A DNA stretch of 64,000 nt, taken from Parvibaculaceae bacterium PLY_AMNH_Bact1 (GTDB lineage: Bacteria > Pseudomonadota > Alphaproteobacteria > Parvibaculales > Parvibaculaceae). A program made the translations under genes and the position numbers. Numbering within the stretch: the stretch's first letter is position 1; the number at the start of each line of letters is the position of its first letter. Where the stretch lies: NCBI GenBank assembly GCA_032881465.1, contig CP126168.1:3411501-3475500 (forward strand), read 5' to 3'. Below the pieces are notes generated by a model. The model saw only the letters and a program-made list of their open reading frames with translations, did no database searches and was not told where the DNA came from. Of the stretch, positions 1-9,430 are shown piece after piece.

Positions 1-433
1 TGTAGCCATAGAGGCTTGTCGCGCCGAACATGACCGATGTGATCAGGAAAGCCTGTGCAATCATGCCAGGGCCGTTCGGGATGTTCATGAACGCGTAGAT
101 CATGGGAGAGATCAACAGACCCCACATGCCCGCATAAGCCCAGTAACAAACATGGGCCAGCGTCGTTGACCCAGCGTTTGAGAAAATCAGCTTCGGCGCA
201 AACCAGCCAAGGCCCAGCACACCAGCAAACAGAACCCATTTCATAGGTCCAAGCGCAACCGCAGCCATCAACTCAGGGTTTGCCCCCATGAACAGGGTCA
301 CACCTGCTGTGAAGGCGACGCCAAGCGCCATGTAATTGTAGACGCGCAACATATATGTGCGCAGACCCTCGTCCAGGTCCGCAGCGCGGGTAGCAGTACC
401 GGCGCCCATACGTTGTTGGTCAAATTCAGCCAT
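1..433 (-). CDS. Bax inhibitor-1/YccA family membrane protein (3' end outside window)
   Basis: The first 144 codons of a gene whose C-terminus lies beyond the left edge. The protein starts MAEFDQQRMGAGTATRAADL and has a soluble head of about 30 residues. Several hydrophobic segments follow (MALGVAFTAGVTLFMG, KWVLFAGVLGLAWFAPKLIF, a third rich in aromatic residues). The head, the 'LRVYNYMALGVAFT' motif and the spacing of helices are typical of alphaproteobacterial BI-1 proteins, which are inner-membrane proteins with six or seven helices and a loosely defined role in ion homeostasis and stress. No signal peptide is seen. It is transcribed alone; its upstream neighbour ends 139 bases away. Confidence 0.85.
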   Translation of the reverse strand, partial: MAEFDQQRMGAGTATRAADLDEGLRTYMLRVYNYMALGVAFTAGVTLFMGANPELMAAVALGPMKWVLFAGVLGLGWFAPKLIFSNAGSTTLAHVCYWAYAGMWGLLISPMIYAFMNIPNGPGMIAQAFLITSVMFGATSLYGY

Positions 434-571
434 CGTTCCAATGATCCTTTTGATCGAAAACTCTGACAACGAATATGGGGAGTTTGAGCACCAATTTCAA
501 GCAGAACCGGTGTCCTAGAATGTGACCAAACCTTAACAAAAATAAGGGTTTAATCCCCAAATTTGCTCTGG

Positions 572-3142
572 TTACTGAGACCTTAAAACAGGAGCTGCTT
601 TGGCCGACAGTGCATTCCAGGTACCAAGCAAACCAAGGCCAACAGTGATAATGGCAGCGCCCGCAATGGTAACGCCCAGGGTCACCGGCAGGAATGCCCA
701 GGGTGCCTGCATGACCTGGGTGACGACCAGCCAGGCAGCGACCGAGCCGACTGCAGCGGCAACCGTCGCCGTCCCGACACCCAGAAGCGCATATTCCCAG
801 ATATAGGCTTTGAGAACTTTGCCGCGTGTTGCACCAAGCACTTTAAGCACCACAGCGTCATAAACCCGTCGCCTGTGACCTGCAGCCATGGCGCCTGCCA
901 GCACCATGATGCCGGACGCGAGCGTCACGATAGAGGTAGCCCGCACCGCCATGGCAAAGTCTTCCAGCAGCTTGTTCACCGCCTCCAACGCCTCTTTCAC
1001 CCGGACGATTGTTATGTTGGGGAAAGTCCTCGACACCTGTCGCTGCAGCTCGATTTCGCCTGCTTCGTCCATAGCAAGTGTCGCCAGGTGGGTGTGAGGT
1101 GCAGCTGCCAGCGCGGACGGCGAGAAGACGAAAATGAAGTTGATGCCCACATTCCCCCAGTCGATCTCGCGTGTATTGGCCACGGTTGCGGTCAGGTTCC
1201 GGCCCAGCACATTGACCGTAATTTCATCGCCAATGCCGATCCCGAACCCTTGCGACATTTCCTCAGTGATCGAGATCAGTGGAGGACCGGCATAGTCAGC
1301 AGCCCACCAGTCACCCTGCATAAGCTCAGAACCACCAGGCAAGTCTTGTGAATAGGTAATGCCGCGGTCACCCTGAAGCATCCAGGCTACATCCGGGGCC
1401 GCCACCACATCTTCTGCGGCCACGCCCTGTACCGACACGATCCGACCGCGAAGCATGGGCACCCGGTTGAGAGCTCGAACCCCCTCGGTGCTGGTCACAA
1501 TTTCTTCGAATTCTTCAACCTGATCGGGACCAATGTCGACGAAGAAGAAGGACGGCGCGCGCTCCGGCAATTCCCCATTGATCTGATCGGCAATATTTCC
1601 ATCGATGAGGGAGATAGTCACAAGCAGCGTGAGACCCAGCCCGAGCGACAGAACCACACTTGCGGTCGCCGATCCTGGTCGGTAGAGATTGGAGAGCGCC
1701 AGGCGCAGTTCCGGGTTTCGGAATCGTGGCGCGCGACGCGCGAGCGCCATGAGACCGAGCGCCGTAAGACGAAGCCCCACAAAACTCGCCACCGCGCCAA
1801 CGATGAACCAGGCAGCAAAGTCTGGCCGATCCGCAAGACCAATGGCGAGCCCCGCCAAAGCCACCAGGGCTAGAGCCATCACAACGATATAGGCCGGGCG
1901 CGGCCACACACGCGACGGTGCGACAATGTCGCGAAAGAGACCCGTTGCAGGAATTTCCCGTGCTCGCGCCAGCGGCCAGACGGCAAACGCGAGAGCAGCC
2001 AGAAGGCCATAGGCACCAGCCAGAATGAGTGGTGACATGTAGAGCGCAAACCGTGCCGGAATGGGCAACATATCTTCAATCGCCCATTGCACAAGGAACG
2101 GCGTCACACCACCGACCACCAATCCAATCGCAACACCGACAACAGCCAGCACCATCACCTGGATGAGATACACATTGAAAATAAAACCGCCCGGTGCCCC
2201 GATACATTTAAACGTCGCAATCACATCTCGTTTCGTATCGAGATAGGACGTGACGGCGTTCCCAACACCGACACCGCCCACAACAAGCGCCGTCAAACCG
2301 ACCAAGGTAAGAAACAAAGCCACGCGCTCAACAAAACGGCGCACACCAGGGGCACTATCCGAGCGATCCTGAATGCGCCAACCGACATTGGGGAACTGCT
2401 CATTGACCTCAGCGACCCAGGCGGCCACATCAGCGTTGAGCCTCTGATTTTCAGGCAATTTCGCCCGATAGTGATAATTGATGAGCGATCCTAAACGAAT
2501 GAGGCCTGTCGCCTCCATCGCCTCATCTGACAGGAAAAGCCGCGGCCCAAGAGCAAAGCCACCAGCGACACGGTCCGGCTCACGATCAATGACGGCCCTG
2601 ATCTCAACAGAGATGTCGCCCACATCAAGCATGTCACCCACTTCGGCGCTCAGACGGTCCAGGAGCGCCATCTCAACCGCTGTACCCCAGACACCGGACC
2701 GAGCTTCCAGCGCAGCCGCAAGATCCATCTCCGGCGTCAGTGTCACCCGGCCATATAGCGGATAAAGGTCGTCCACTCCTTTTAGCTCAACCAATGTTCG
2801 TTCATCGGTTTTCGGGGCGGCTGCCATAGCGCGCATCTCAGTCGACTTGGAAATCGTTGCGCTCTGGCTGATGAAGGCGAGCTCTTCTGCGCCTGCTTCC
2901 CGGTGCACCAGTCTGAAGTCGACGTCACCGCCGAGGATGGTTTGGCCTTCTTCCGAAAGGCCCTCTACCAGCGCAGACGATACAGATCCGACGGCGGCGA
3001 TCGCCGCCACGCCCAGCGTGAGGCAGGCAAGGAAAACTCGAAAACCCTTAAGACCACCACGCAGTTCACGGCGGGCAAAAGTGAGAGCGAGGGAGAGTGA
3101 TGGCTTTGAGGAAGATGGCGCCCTGCTCTCAGACCCATTCAT
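572..3142 (-). CDS. ABC transporter permease, FtsX/YbbP type (856 aa)
   Basis: Large permease with an N-terminal helix near residue 30, a long periplasmic region, three helices around residues 280-400, four near 420-480, a second periplasmic region and three C-terminal helices. This is the duplicated FtsX layout of YbbP, which pairs with an ATPase of the LolD/MacB class, probably for mechanotransmission or lipid/lipoprotein-related export rather than simple pumping. I place the start at the ATG at 3142 (MNGSESRAP), which overlaps the stop of the ATPase gene as ATGA, implying translational coupling; a longer upstream reading exists but runs inside the ATPase gene. With the ATPase and the divergent TesA-like esterase it reproduces the ybbP-ybbA-tesA neighbourhood of many proteobacteria. 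Confidence 0.9.
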   Translation of the reverse strand: MNGSESRAPSSSKPSLSLALTFARRELRGGLKGFRVFLACLTLGVAAIAAVGSVSSALVEGLSEEGQTILGGDVDFRLVHREAGAEELAFISQSATISKSTEMRAMAAAPKTDERTLVELKGVDDLYPLYGRVTLTPEMDLAAALEARSGVWGTAVEMALLDRLSAEVGDMLDVGDISVEIRAVIDREPDRVAGGFALGPRLFLSDEAMEATGLIRLGSLINYHYRAKLPENQRLNADVAAWVAEVNEQFPNVGWRIQDRSDSAPGVRRFVERVALFLTLVGLTALVVGGVGVGNAVTSYLDTKRDVIATFKCIGAPGGFIFNVYLIQVMVLAVVGVAIGLVVGGVTPFLVQWAIEDMLPIPARFALYMSPLILAGAYGLLAALAFAVWPLARAREIPATGLFRDIVAPSRVWPRPAYIVVMALALVALAGLAIGLADRPDFAAWFIVGAVASFVGLRLTALGLMALARRAPRFRNPELRLALSNLYRPGSATASVVLSLGLGLTLLVTISLIDGNIADQINGELPERAPSFFFVDIGPDQVEEFEEIVTSTEGVRALNRVPMLRGRIVSVQGVAAEDVVAAPDVAWMLQGDRGITYSQDLPGGSELMQGDWWAADYAGPPLISITEEMSQGFGIGIGDEITVNVLGRNLTATVANTREIDWGNVGINFIFVFSPSALAAAPHTHLATLAMDEAGEIELQRQVSRTFPNITIVRVKEALEAVNKLLEDFAMAVRATSIVTLASGIMVLAGAMAAGHRRRVYDAVVLKVLGATRGKVLKAYIWEYALLGVGTATVAAAVGSVAAWLVVTQVMQAPWAFLPVTLGVTIAGAAIITVGLGLLGTWNALSAKAAPVLRSQ

Positions 3143-3864
3143 TGAGCAGCTACCGGTTGCTTGGCCCGGCGGCCAGGTTCGATGGACTCGATCAACCCAT
3201 CTTTCAAACGCACCACACGATCGCATGCTTCTGCAAGTTCCGGGTCATGGGTAATGAGCACCAGCGTCGTGCCTCGTTTCTCATGCAGGTCGAACATGAG
3301 CTCAATAATCTGCTCGCCGGTCGTGCCGTCGAGATTACCTGTCGGCTCGTCGGCCAGAAGAATTTTGGGGTCGCCGGCAACGGCGCGCGCAAGCGCCACC
3401 CGCTGTTGTTCACCACCTGAAAGCTGGCCTGGATAATGAGTGAGACGGTGCGACAGCCCTACATGAGCCAGTTCTTCTTCAGCGCGCTGAAATGCATCCG
3501 CACGTCCCGCTAGCTCCATGGGCACTGCCACATTTTCCAGCGCCGTCATGGTCGGAACCAGATGGAAGGACTGAAAGACAATTCCCACATGATCGCGGCG
3601 GAAGAGCGCCAGCGCATCTTCATTCATGCCCGCAAAATTCTGACCGGCAACCGTCACGGTCCCGCTGGTTTGCTTTTCAAGCCCTGCCAACACCATCAGA
3701 AGCGTACTTTTGCCCGACCCGGAAGGCCCGACCAAACCCACCGCTTCACCTTTTTCTACAGTCAGCGACAGCCCTCGCAAAATGTTCACTTCGCCAGCAG
3801 CACTTGGCAGAGTTAGTTTAAGATCATCGAGGCGAATAATAGGGTCGTTTGGCGTATCTGACAT
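3139..3864 (-). CDS. ABC transporter ATP-binding protein, YbbA/LolD family (241 aa)
   Basis: Complete ATPase domain: Walker A GPSGSGKS, Q-loop 'VFQSFHLVPTMTALENV', signature LSGGEQQRVALARA, Walker B ILLADEPTGNLD and switch His in LITHDPEL. The 'PTMTALENV' and 'DEPTGNLD' wording is characteristic of the LolD/MacB/FtsE group that energises FtsX-type permeases. The chosen start (MSDTPNDP, ATG at 3864) follows a GC-rich stretch without a strong ribosome site; an in-frame extension upstream to 3957 has a basic, low-complexity sequence and is unlikely. Its last base pairs overlap the permease start. It is divergent from the esterase gene with about 110 bases between starts, which must hold both promoters. 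Confidence 0.92.
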   Translation of the reverse strand: MSDTPNDPIIRLDDLKLTLPSAAGEVNILRGLSLTVEKGEAVGLVGPSGSGKSTLLMVLAGLEKQTSGTVTVAGQNFAGMNEDALALFRRDHVGIVFQSFHLVPTMTALENVAVPMELAGRADAFQRAEEELAHVGLSHRLTHYPGQLSGGEQQRVALARAVAGDPKILLADEPTGNLDGTTGEQIIELMFDLHEKRGTTLVLITHDPELAEACDRVVRLKDGLIESIEPGRRAKQPVAAQ

Positions 3865-3977
3865 GGGGGGCGCGCAGGCGTCCTTCTTGATTTGCGCCCC
3901 TTGGCGGGGACGAGAGAGCAGGCGATCAAGCCGATATGGCCTTTTCTTGATGCCCATACAAGCCTATATGGACTTAT

Positions 3978-4673
3978 ATGAGACGCATACAGACTACGTT
4001 TGGCATTAAAACATGGATCATTGCGGCAGCGATTGGCCTCAGCAGCTGGTCGGTCCAGGCAGCCGAAGCCCCGATTTCCGGGGCGAACGAGGGCGAACCG
4101 TTTGAAATCGTCGCCTTGGGTGACAGTCTGTCGGCGGGCTACCTGCTACCGCCGGGTGCAGGTTTCCCCGAACAATTGGGTCGGGCGCTGAAAGCGAAAG
4201 GCCATCACGTCAACGTGATGAATGCGGGTGTTTCCGGCGATACGAGTACCGGCGGGCTCGCGCGGCTTGACTGGGCGGTCGGCCCTGAGACAGATGCGCT
4301 CATTCTGGAGCTGGGGTCGAACGATGCCCTCCGGGGGATTGAGCCAGAAGTGACCCGAACCAATCTTGACGCCATCATCCAGCAAATGTCTGAGCGTGGT
4401 GTGAAAGTCCTCATTGCAGGCATGCTTGCGCCCCCAAATATGGGCGACGACTATGCCGCGGACTTCAACACCATCTTCCCGGACCTTGCTGAGAAATATG
4501 ACGCCCCCCTCTATCCCTTCTTCCTGGATGGGGTGGCTGCGGAGCGACATCTCAATCTGCCTGACGGCATGCACCCCACCGAAGAAGGGGTCGCAGTCAT
4601 TGTTGAGCGTATTCTGCCGCTCGTAGAACAGTTAATCGTGAGCCCGAGCGAAGAAACCGCCGCCATCAACTGA
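3978..4673 (+). CDS. tesA: TesA-like periplasmic arylesterase/lysophospholipase (231 aa)
   Basis: SGNH-family hydrolase. An N-terminal signal peptide (basic MRRIQ, hydrophobic core, cleavage likely after SVQA at about residue 28) sends it to the periplasm. Block I GDSLSAGY carries the nucleophile Ser at about 50, block II has the Gly in NAGVSGDTS, block III is GSNDALRG with the oxyanion Asn, and block V DGMHPTEEG gives Asp and His. All four catalytic positions are present. The family hydrolyses short-chain esters, thioesters and lysophospholipids. It is divergent from the YbbA/YbbP exporter, the usual arrangement. It follows the divergent promoter region and has no visible terminator before the next gene 51 bases downstream. 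Confidence 0.9.
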   Translation: MRRIQTTFGIKTWIIAAAIGLSSWSVQAAEAPISGANEGEPFEIVALGDSLSAGYLLPPGAGFPEQLGRALKAKGHHVNVMNAGVSGDTSTGGLARLDWAVGPETDALILELGSNDALRGIEPEVTRTNLDAIIQQMSERGVKVLIAGMLAPPNMGDDYAADFNTIFPDLAEKYDAPLYPFFLDGVAAERHLNLPDGMHPTEEGVAVIVERILPLVEQLIVSPSEETAAIN

Positions 4674-4724
4674 CAAACCTTTTCAAGCCATCTATAAAAC
4701 CAGACCGACTTTTGGGGGGATCCA

Positions 4725-5774
4725 ATGAAGTATCGTGAACTTGGCCGCACAGGCCAGGAAGTAAGTGAGATTTGCCTGGGCACCATGACCTGGGGCGAAC
4801 AGAACACAGAAGCTGAAGGCCATGAGCAGATGGACTACGCCGTCTCCATGGGAATCAATTTTTTTGACACCGCCGAAATGTATGCCGTGCCGCCAAGGCC
4901 AGAGACACAAGGCTCCACGGAACGCATCATCGGCACCTGGTTTAAGAAAAACGGTAACCGGGACAAAGTCATTCTCGCAACAAAGGCTGCGGGCCGAGCA
5001 CCCTTCACCTGGATGCGTGAAGATGGGTCAGATACCGAGCACACAAAAGAACAATTGAACGAAGCAGTGAATGCGAGCCTGAAGCGCCTGCAGACAGATC
5101 ACATCGATCTTTACCAGCTGCATTGGCCTGATCGCCCCATTCCGTTGTTCGGTGGCAACCCAGGTGGGGGTTACAGCCATGTGGGCGATGAAATCAACAA
5201 AATCGGCGACATCCTGGAAGCGCTCGATGGAATTGTAAAAAGCGGCAAGGTGCGCTGGATTGGCCTCTCAAACGAAAGCGCCTGGGGCACCATGAAATTC
5301 TTGCACCATGCCGAAATGAGCGGCCTGCCCCGCGTGCAGTCTATTCAGAACGCCTACAACCTCTTGAACCGCGCATATGAAGTGGGCCTCTCAGAAGTCT
5401 CTCACCGCGAGCAAGTGGGCCTCCTTGCCTATTCACCCCTGGCGCAAGGCTACCTGACCGGCAAGTACCAGAAAGGCGCTCTGCCTGAAGGATCGCGCAA
5501 AGCGCTCTTCAATCGGCTGCAACGCTATGAAGGCGAAGGCGTGGAAGCCATCATCGACAAATATTTGGCCATAGCAAAAAAGTGGGGCATCGATCCCTCC
5601 CAACTTGCCAACCAGTTTGCAACGACCAGACCGTTCGTGACGTCAAACATCATTGGCGCCACCACCATGGAGCAGCTGAAACTCGCCGTAACATCTGTGG
5701 ATGTTGAATGGTCAGAAGAACTGGAAAAAGAAATTGATGCTGTGCATCACGCGTGCCCCAGCCCTTGCCCATAG
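4725..5774 (+). CDS. Tas-like aldo/keto reductase (349 aa)
   Basis: NADP(H)-dependent oxidoreductase of the AKR superfamily, probably cytosolic. The beginning MKYRELGRTGQEVSEICLG, the GTMTWGEQNTEAEGHEQ segment and AEMYAVPPRPETQGSTE closely follow the E. coli Tas family; catalytic Asp and Tyr lie in FFDTAEMY, the Lys in ATKAAG and the His in LYQLHWPD. The physiological substrate of Tas is uncertain. A ribosome site (gggggg) precedes the ATG by 6 bases. The protein reaches the usual family end (AVHHACPSPCP), so it is full length. Confidence 0.9.
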   Translation: MKYRELGRTGQEVSEICLGTMTWGEQNTEAEGHEQMDYAVSMGINFFDTAEMYAVPPRPETQGSTERIIGTWFKKNGNRDKVILATKAAGRAPFTWMREDGSDTEHTKEQLNEAVNASLKRLQTDHIDLYQLHWPDRPIPLFGGNPGGGYSHVGDEINKIGDILEALDGIVKSGKVRWIGLSNESAWGTMKFLHHAEMSGLPRVQSIQNAYNLLNRAYEVGLSEVSHREQVGLLAYSPLAQGYLTGKYQKGALPEGSRKALFNRLQRYEGEGVEAIIDKYLAIAKKWGIDPSQLANQFATTRPFVTSNIIGATTMEQLKLAVTSVDVEWSEELEKEIDAVHHACPSPCP

Positions 5775-5897
5775 GCAGTAGCAGGTTCATGAAAAGGGGC
5801 GGTCTATCACGAATGTGAATCTTTCATGGAAGGGATTGCGCTGATCAACAAATCAGCCCAATCTCTTTTGTGTAAGCAATGATCAGGAGGGCCCCAG

Positions 5898-6455
5898 ATG
5901 ATACGCCTTTTTACCGCCCTCGAGATCCCTGAAAGCGCAGCAGAACGCCTATGCACCCTTCAATCAGGTCTCAAAGGCGCCCGCTGGATCAGCCCGGAAA
6001 ACTTCCACATCACGCTGCGCTTTATCGGCGATGTGTCAGAAGACATGGCCTTCGACATTGATGAAGCGCTTTCGCAGATACATGGTGAGCCTTTCGAGCT
6101 GCAGCTTGATGGGCTCGGCTCCTTTGGCCATTCAAAACCCCATGCCCTTTGGGCAGGTGTCGCTGAAAGCGAACCCCTGCGCGCGCTGCAGGCGAAGCAG
6201 GAAACTGCCATGCAGAAGCTCGGGCTCAAACCCGAACCGCGCAAATACACACCACACGTCACAGTCGCCCGCCTCAACAAACGCTCAACAAACCCTTGCG
6301 ATGTGATGCACTACATTGAGCACCGAAATCTGTTCTCCACATTACCATTTCAGATCAACCGTTTCGTGCTCTTTTCCGCCCGCAGCTCCAAAGGCGGCGG
6401 ACCCTATGTGGCCGAACGCACATATGATCTGGAACAACAAGTCCACGCGGCATGA
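5898..6455 (+). CDS. thpR: RNA 2',3'-cyclic phosphodiesterase (185 aa)
   Basis: 2H phosphoesterase of the LigT/ThpR family, which opens 2',3'-cyclic phosphate ends of RNA and can ligate tRNA halves in vitro. Both catalytic H-x-T motifs are visible, HITLRF near residue 42 and HVTVAR near residue 121. The family opening MIRLFTALEIPE and the closing 'SSKGGGPYVAERTYDL' are intact. Start chosen at the ATG preceded by AGGAGGG at proper spacing. It stands 46 bases upstream of the lepB reading frame and may be cotranscribed with it. Confidence 0.92.
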   Translation: MIRLFTALEIPESAAERLCTLQSGLKGARWISPENFHITLRFIGDVSEDMAFDIDEALSQIHGEPFELQLDGLGSFGHSKPHALWAGVAESEPLRALQAKQETAMQKLGLKPEPRKYTPHVTVARLNKRSTNPCDVMHYIEHRNLFSTLPFQINRFVLFSARSSKGGGPYVAERTYDLEQQVHAA

Positions 6456-6515
6456 CCTTGCGAACGAGCGAGTGAACGCATACGTCTGACACCTAAGAAA
6501 TTGGGGAGACCGTTC

Positions 6516-7232
6516 GTGACCATCAAAGAACTCGTAAAAACACTGAGCTTCACGCTGCTCGCGGTCTTCATCATGCGCACAGCTGCCTTTGCGACCTACT
6601 ACATTCCCTCGGAAAGCATGGTCCCGACGCTGGAAGTCGGCGACCGCCTTATGGTCACAAAGTGGGACTATGGCTACTCCCGCCACTCACTACCCCTTGG
6701 GCTCGGCCATTATCTTCCCGAAAGCGACACCCGGCTCTTTGGCGCCGTGCCCGAACGCGGAGACATCATCGTCTTCGATCACCCACTTCAACCAGGCACG
6801 GATATGATCAAGCGTGTTGTCGGGCTTCCAGGCGAGATAATTGAGCTGCGCCGGGGCCGTTTGTTGATCAATGGCGTCACCGTGCCGCGCACAATGCAGG
6901 AAGATTACGCCTATGCAGATCAGCAGGGCCGAGAGATACGCGTGCGCATGTTTAACGAAGCTCTCCCCTCCAAAGACCATGTCATCATTGAGCGAAGTGA
7001 CAGAGCGAGCGCTGACAACACGCCCATCTATCGCGTGCCTGAGGGCCATCTGTTCATGATGGGGGACAATCGGGACAATTCATCCGACAGCCGCTTTCCA
7101 AGCCTCTCCTATGTACCGCTCGAAAACCTGATCGGGAAAGCACGCATCATCCACTTCTCGCTCCACACCTGCCCCGTGGCGGCACCGCATCTGACCTGCG
7201 CCCAAAGACGCTTTATGAGCCTTCTCAACTAA
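6516..7232 (+). CDS. lepB: Signal peptidase I (238 aa)
   Basis: Inner-membrane serine protease that removes signal peptides from Sec and Tat substrates. One N-terminal helix (TLSFTLLAVFIMRTAAFA) is followed by the S26 boxes: PSESMVPTL with nucleophile Ser34, the membrane-contact region GDIIVFDHP, the general base Lys99 in DMIKRVVGLPGE and the GDNRDNSSDSR box. I choose the GTG at 6516 because GGGGAG lies 7 bases upstream of it; the upstream TTG at 6501 overlaps that ribosome site. The stop codon shares four bases with that of the opposite-strand phosphatase gene. The C-terminus carries an unusual two-Cys tail (HTCPVAAPHLTC), which could form a periplasmic disulfide. Confidence 0.93.
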   Translation: MTIKELVKTLSFTLLAVFIMRTAAFATYYIPSESMVPTLEVGDRLMVTKWDYGYSRHSLPLGLGHYLPESDTRLFGAVPERGDIIVFDHPLQPGTDMIKRVVGLPGEIIELRRGRLLINGVTVPRTMQEDYAYADQQGREIRVRMFNEALPSKDHVIIERSDRASADNTPIYRVPEGHLFMMGDNRDNSSDSRFPSLSYVPLENLIGKARIIHFSLHTCPVAAPHLTCAQRRFMSLLN

Positions 7233-7687
7233 CCTTTCAGGTGAGCAATTAGCCCGTCGCTTGCTACTTCAATAAGATCAAGAACCTCTTCGAACCCATC
7301 ATCGCCGCCATAATAGGGATCAGGAACAGCGTTGAGGCCGGTTTCTGGCGCAAACGCCAGGAACAACCGAATGCGCTCATGCCGATCCCTTGGTGCGCGT
7401 GATTTAAGCGTGCTGAGATTGTCGTGATCCATGGCGAGCACCAGATCGAACCTCTCATAGTCATCTTCCACAACCTGCCGCGCCCTGATGGGTGTCAGGT
7501 CATAGCCACGAGCCAGCCCCGCCGCCTGCGCCCGCTCATCCGGCACGGCACCCAAATGCCACGCACCGGTTCCAGCGGAGTCAATCTCAACATCAAGACC
7601 CGCTATAGCAGCCCGCGCTCGAAACACTGCTTCCGCCGTCGGTGAGCGGCAGATGTTTCCGAGACAAACAAAAAGAACCGATGTCAT
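7229..7687 (-). CDS. Low-molecular-weight protein-tyrosine phosphatase (152 aa)
   Basis: Cytosolic phosphatase of the LMW-PTP family. The P-loop VCLGNICRSPTAE provides Cys8 and Arg14, and the general acid Asp is in the DPYYGGDDGFEEVLD loop near residue 120. The length is typical. No tyrosine kinase or exopolysaccharide gene is adjacent, so the substrate is unknown; arsenate reductase activity is less likely because the arsenate-type Cys pair is absent. It is separated by 3 bases from the upstream P450 gene on the same strand and is probably cotranscribed with it. Confidence 0.92.
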   Translation of the reverse strand: MTSVLFVCLGNICRSPTAEAVFRARAAIAGLDVEIDSAGTGAWHLGAVPDERAQAAGLARGYDLTPIRARQVVEDDYERFDLVLAMDHDNLSTLKSRAPRDRHERIRLFLAFAPETGLNAVPDPYYGGDDGFEEVLDLIEVASDGLIAHLKG

Positions 7688-7690
7688 GTC

Positions 7691-8938
7691 TCAAACCCTG
7701 ACCAATATTTCCTGATATCGATCAGGACGCCGCGGGTCTTTCACCGGCGTTTCGGTCACAAGCGACAGGCCTGGCATTTGATCCATCACAATATTGAACA
7801 TGATTTCTGTTTCAGATCGCGCAAGCGCAGATCCCAGACAGAAATGAATGCCATTGCCAAAGGAGAGATGCTTATTGTCCACCCGGTGAATATCGAATCT
7901 ATCAGGTTCTGGAAAACGCGCCGGGTCCCTGTTTGCAGCCCCGAGCGACACGCGCACACTATCGCCGGCTTTGATGGTCTTCCCTCGCATCTCCACATCC
8001 TGCGTCGCACGGCGGTTGGTCGATGTGGATTGATCGGGATGATGGAAGCGCAAAATTTCTTCCAGCGCACCATCCATAAGCGAGCGATCATCCCGCAAGG
8101 CGTCAAACTGGTCTGGGTTTGAGAGCAGAATGAAAAGCCCAGAAGAGATCATCCGCTCCGTTGTGGTTCCAGCGGCTGTAAAGATGGTCGCAATCGCCGC
8201 CATCATTTCAGGCGCGGTGAGCCGTTCCCCTTCTTCTTCCGCATCAATGAGGTGAGAAATGAGATCGTCTTCAGGGTGCGCGCGACGCGCTTCAACCAAG
8301 TCTTTTAGATACTGACCCTGCCACCTGGCCGCAGCCACGCCCCGCTCAAGAATGTCTTTGTTTTTAATCGGCATCATCAAGACACCCGCCTCTTCAAAGG
8401 AACGTCGGAACTGTTCCCGGTCTTCGGTCGGAATGCCGATAATTTCTGATGCCACAATGATCGGCAGGTGAAAGCCAAGGTCTTTCACCAGATCGAACGT
8501 GCCCTTGGCTTTAGCAACATCCACGAGTTCGCCTGCGACCGCCTCGATGCGTTCGCGCTTGTGGTCAGCCGCGCGCCGTGAAAACGCCTGGTTCACAAGA
8601 CCACGAAGCCGCGTATGCACAGGCGGGTCAGACAGATTGAAGGAATGGCGGAGCAGATTGCCGACCTTGCCCACATCCCCACCCTGCTTCTTAGCCTTCT
8701 CAGCATCCTTGGCCATGGGATTCGAGCAGCCCCAACTGGCGCCCGCACTCGAAAACCGCTCCGCGTCGCGCAACACCATCTGCACATCATCGTACCGGGT
8801 CAGAAACCAGAAACCGTGGGACGACTGATGAACCGGATCCTCTTCCCGCAAGCGATGCAGATAGGGTACCGGATCAGATTGAAACTCATAGGAATAGAGA
8901 TCCAATCCCTCGATCTGCGCTCTGCTCTCTTGCCCCAT
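7691..8938 (-). CDS. Cytochrome P450 (415 aa)
   Basis: Soluble class I bacterial P450 monooxygenase. Visible are the I-helix oxygen-binding TAAGTTTE, the ExxR of EEILRF, the haem-binding loop FGNGIHFCLGSALAR with proximal Cys367, and the K-helix region. There is no membrane anchor. The sequence pattern (DPVPYLHRLREEDPVH at the start, 'FNLSDPPVHTRLR' in the C-helix) is that of alphaproteobacterial CYP families acting on terpenoids, alkanes or steroids; the substrate cannot be read from sequence. No ferredoxin or ferredoxin reductase gene is adjacent. A GGGGGAGAG ribosome site precedes the ATG. Confidence 0.92.
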   Translation of the reverse strand: MGQESRAQIEGLDLYSYEFQSDPVPYLHRLREEDPVHQSSHGFWFLTRYDDVQMVLRDAERFSSAGASWGCSNPMAKDAEKAKKQGGDVGKVGNLLRHSFNLSDPPVHTRLRGLVNQAFSRRAADHKRERIEAVAGELVDVAKAKGTFDLVKDLGFHLPIIVASEIIGIPTEDREQFRRSFEEAGVLMMPIKNKDILERGVAAARWQGQYLKDLVEARRAHPEDDLISHLIDAEEEGERLTAPEMMAAIATIFTAAGTTTERMISSGLFILLSNPDQFDALRDDRSLMDGALEEILRFHHPDQSTSTNRRATQDVEMRGKTIKAGDSVRVSLGAANRDPARFPEPDRFDIHRVDNKHLSFGNGIHFCLGSALARSETEIMFNIVMDQMPGLSLVTETPVKDPRRPDRYQEILVRV

Positions 8939-9049
8939 TTCTCTCTCCCCCTATTTTTCTAGCCATCTTAATATGCTTTCGGACGAGTGCTCCCAGATTT
9001 CAGAGAAAAAGCACGCTATAAGAAATTTCAGGCAAAAAAAGGAAAGACG

Positions 9050-9364
9050 ATGACAGACACACGTCCTGCAAAACTCACCGGCACCGCTCGACAAAAAGCG
9101 CTGGCTGGCCTCAAGGGCTGGAAAAAAGTCCGTGGCAAGGAAGCCATTGAGAAAAGCTATGTCTTCACAGACTTTGCCGACGCCTTTGGCTGGATGTCCC
9201 GGGTGGCCATTGTCGCAGAGAAAATGGACCACCATCCCGAATGGTTCAACGTCTACAAAACTGTGAACGTGACCCTCAACACCCACGATGCGGGCGGCAT
9301 TACCGAGCTCGATATCAAATTGGCCAAAACCATGGACAAATTTGCGGGCAAGGCGGGCAGATAG
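9050..9364 (+). CDS. 4a-hydroxytetrahydrobiopterin dehydratase (104 aa)
   Basis: Pterin-4a-carbinolamine dehydratase (PCD/DCoH) that recycles oxidised tetrahydrobiopterin after aromatic amino acid hydroxylation. The active-site motif EKMDHHPEW with its tandem His, the WxxV start region ([11 protein letters not shown]) and the closing '[16 protein letters not shown]' are canonical. The start ATG at 9050 has GGAAAG upstream; the reading frame stays open to 8987 but this extension lies in the divergent promoter region facing the P450 gene. No phenylalanine hydroxylase gene is nearby. Confidence 0.92.
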   Translation: MTDTRPAKLTGTARQKALAGLKGWKKVRGKEAIEKSYVFTDFADAFGWMSRVAIVAEKMDHHPEWFNVYKTVNVTLNTHDAGGITELDIKLAKTMDKFAGKAGR

Positions 9365-9430
9365 ACATAAACCCTTTCGCAAGCCTCTTCGTTTACCTTA
9401 TGAGCCAGAGTATCGAAGGGGCTAAAGTTT

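Noticed and set aside
2847-3254. Plus-strand open frame opposite the ABC permease
   Set aside because: Antisense shadow of a well-supported gene; no ribosome site or recognisable domain.
7229-7687. Arsenate reductase
   Set aside because: The phosphatase P-loop and DPYYGG acid loop match LMW-PTP, and the redox Cys pair of arsenate reductases is missing.
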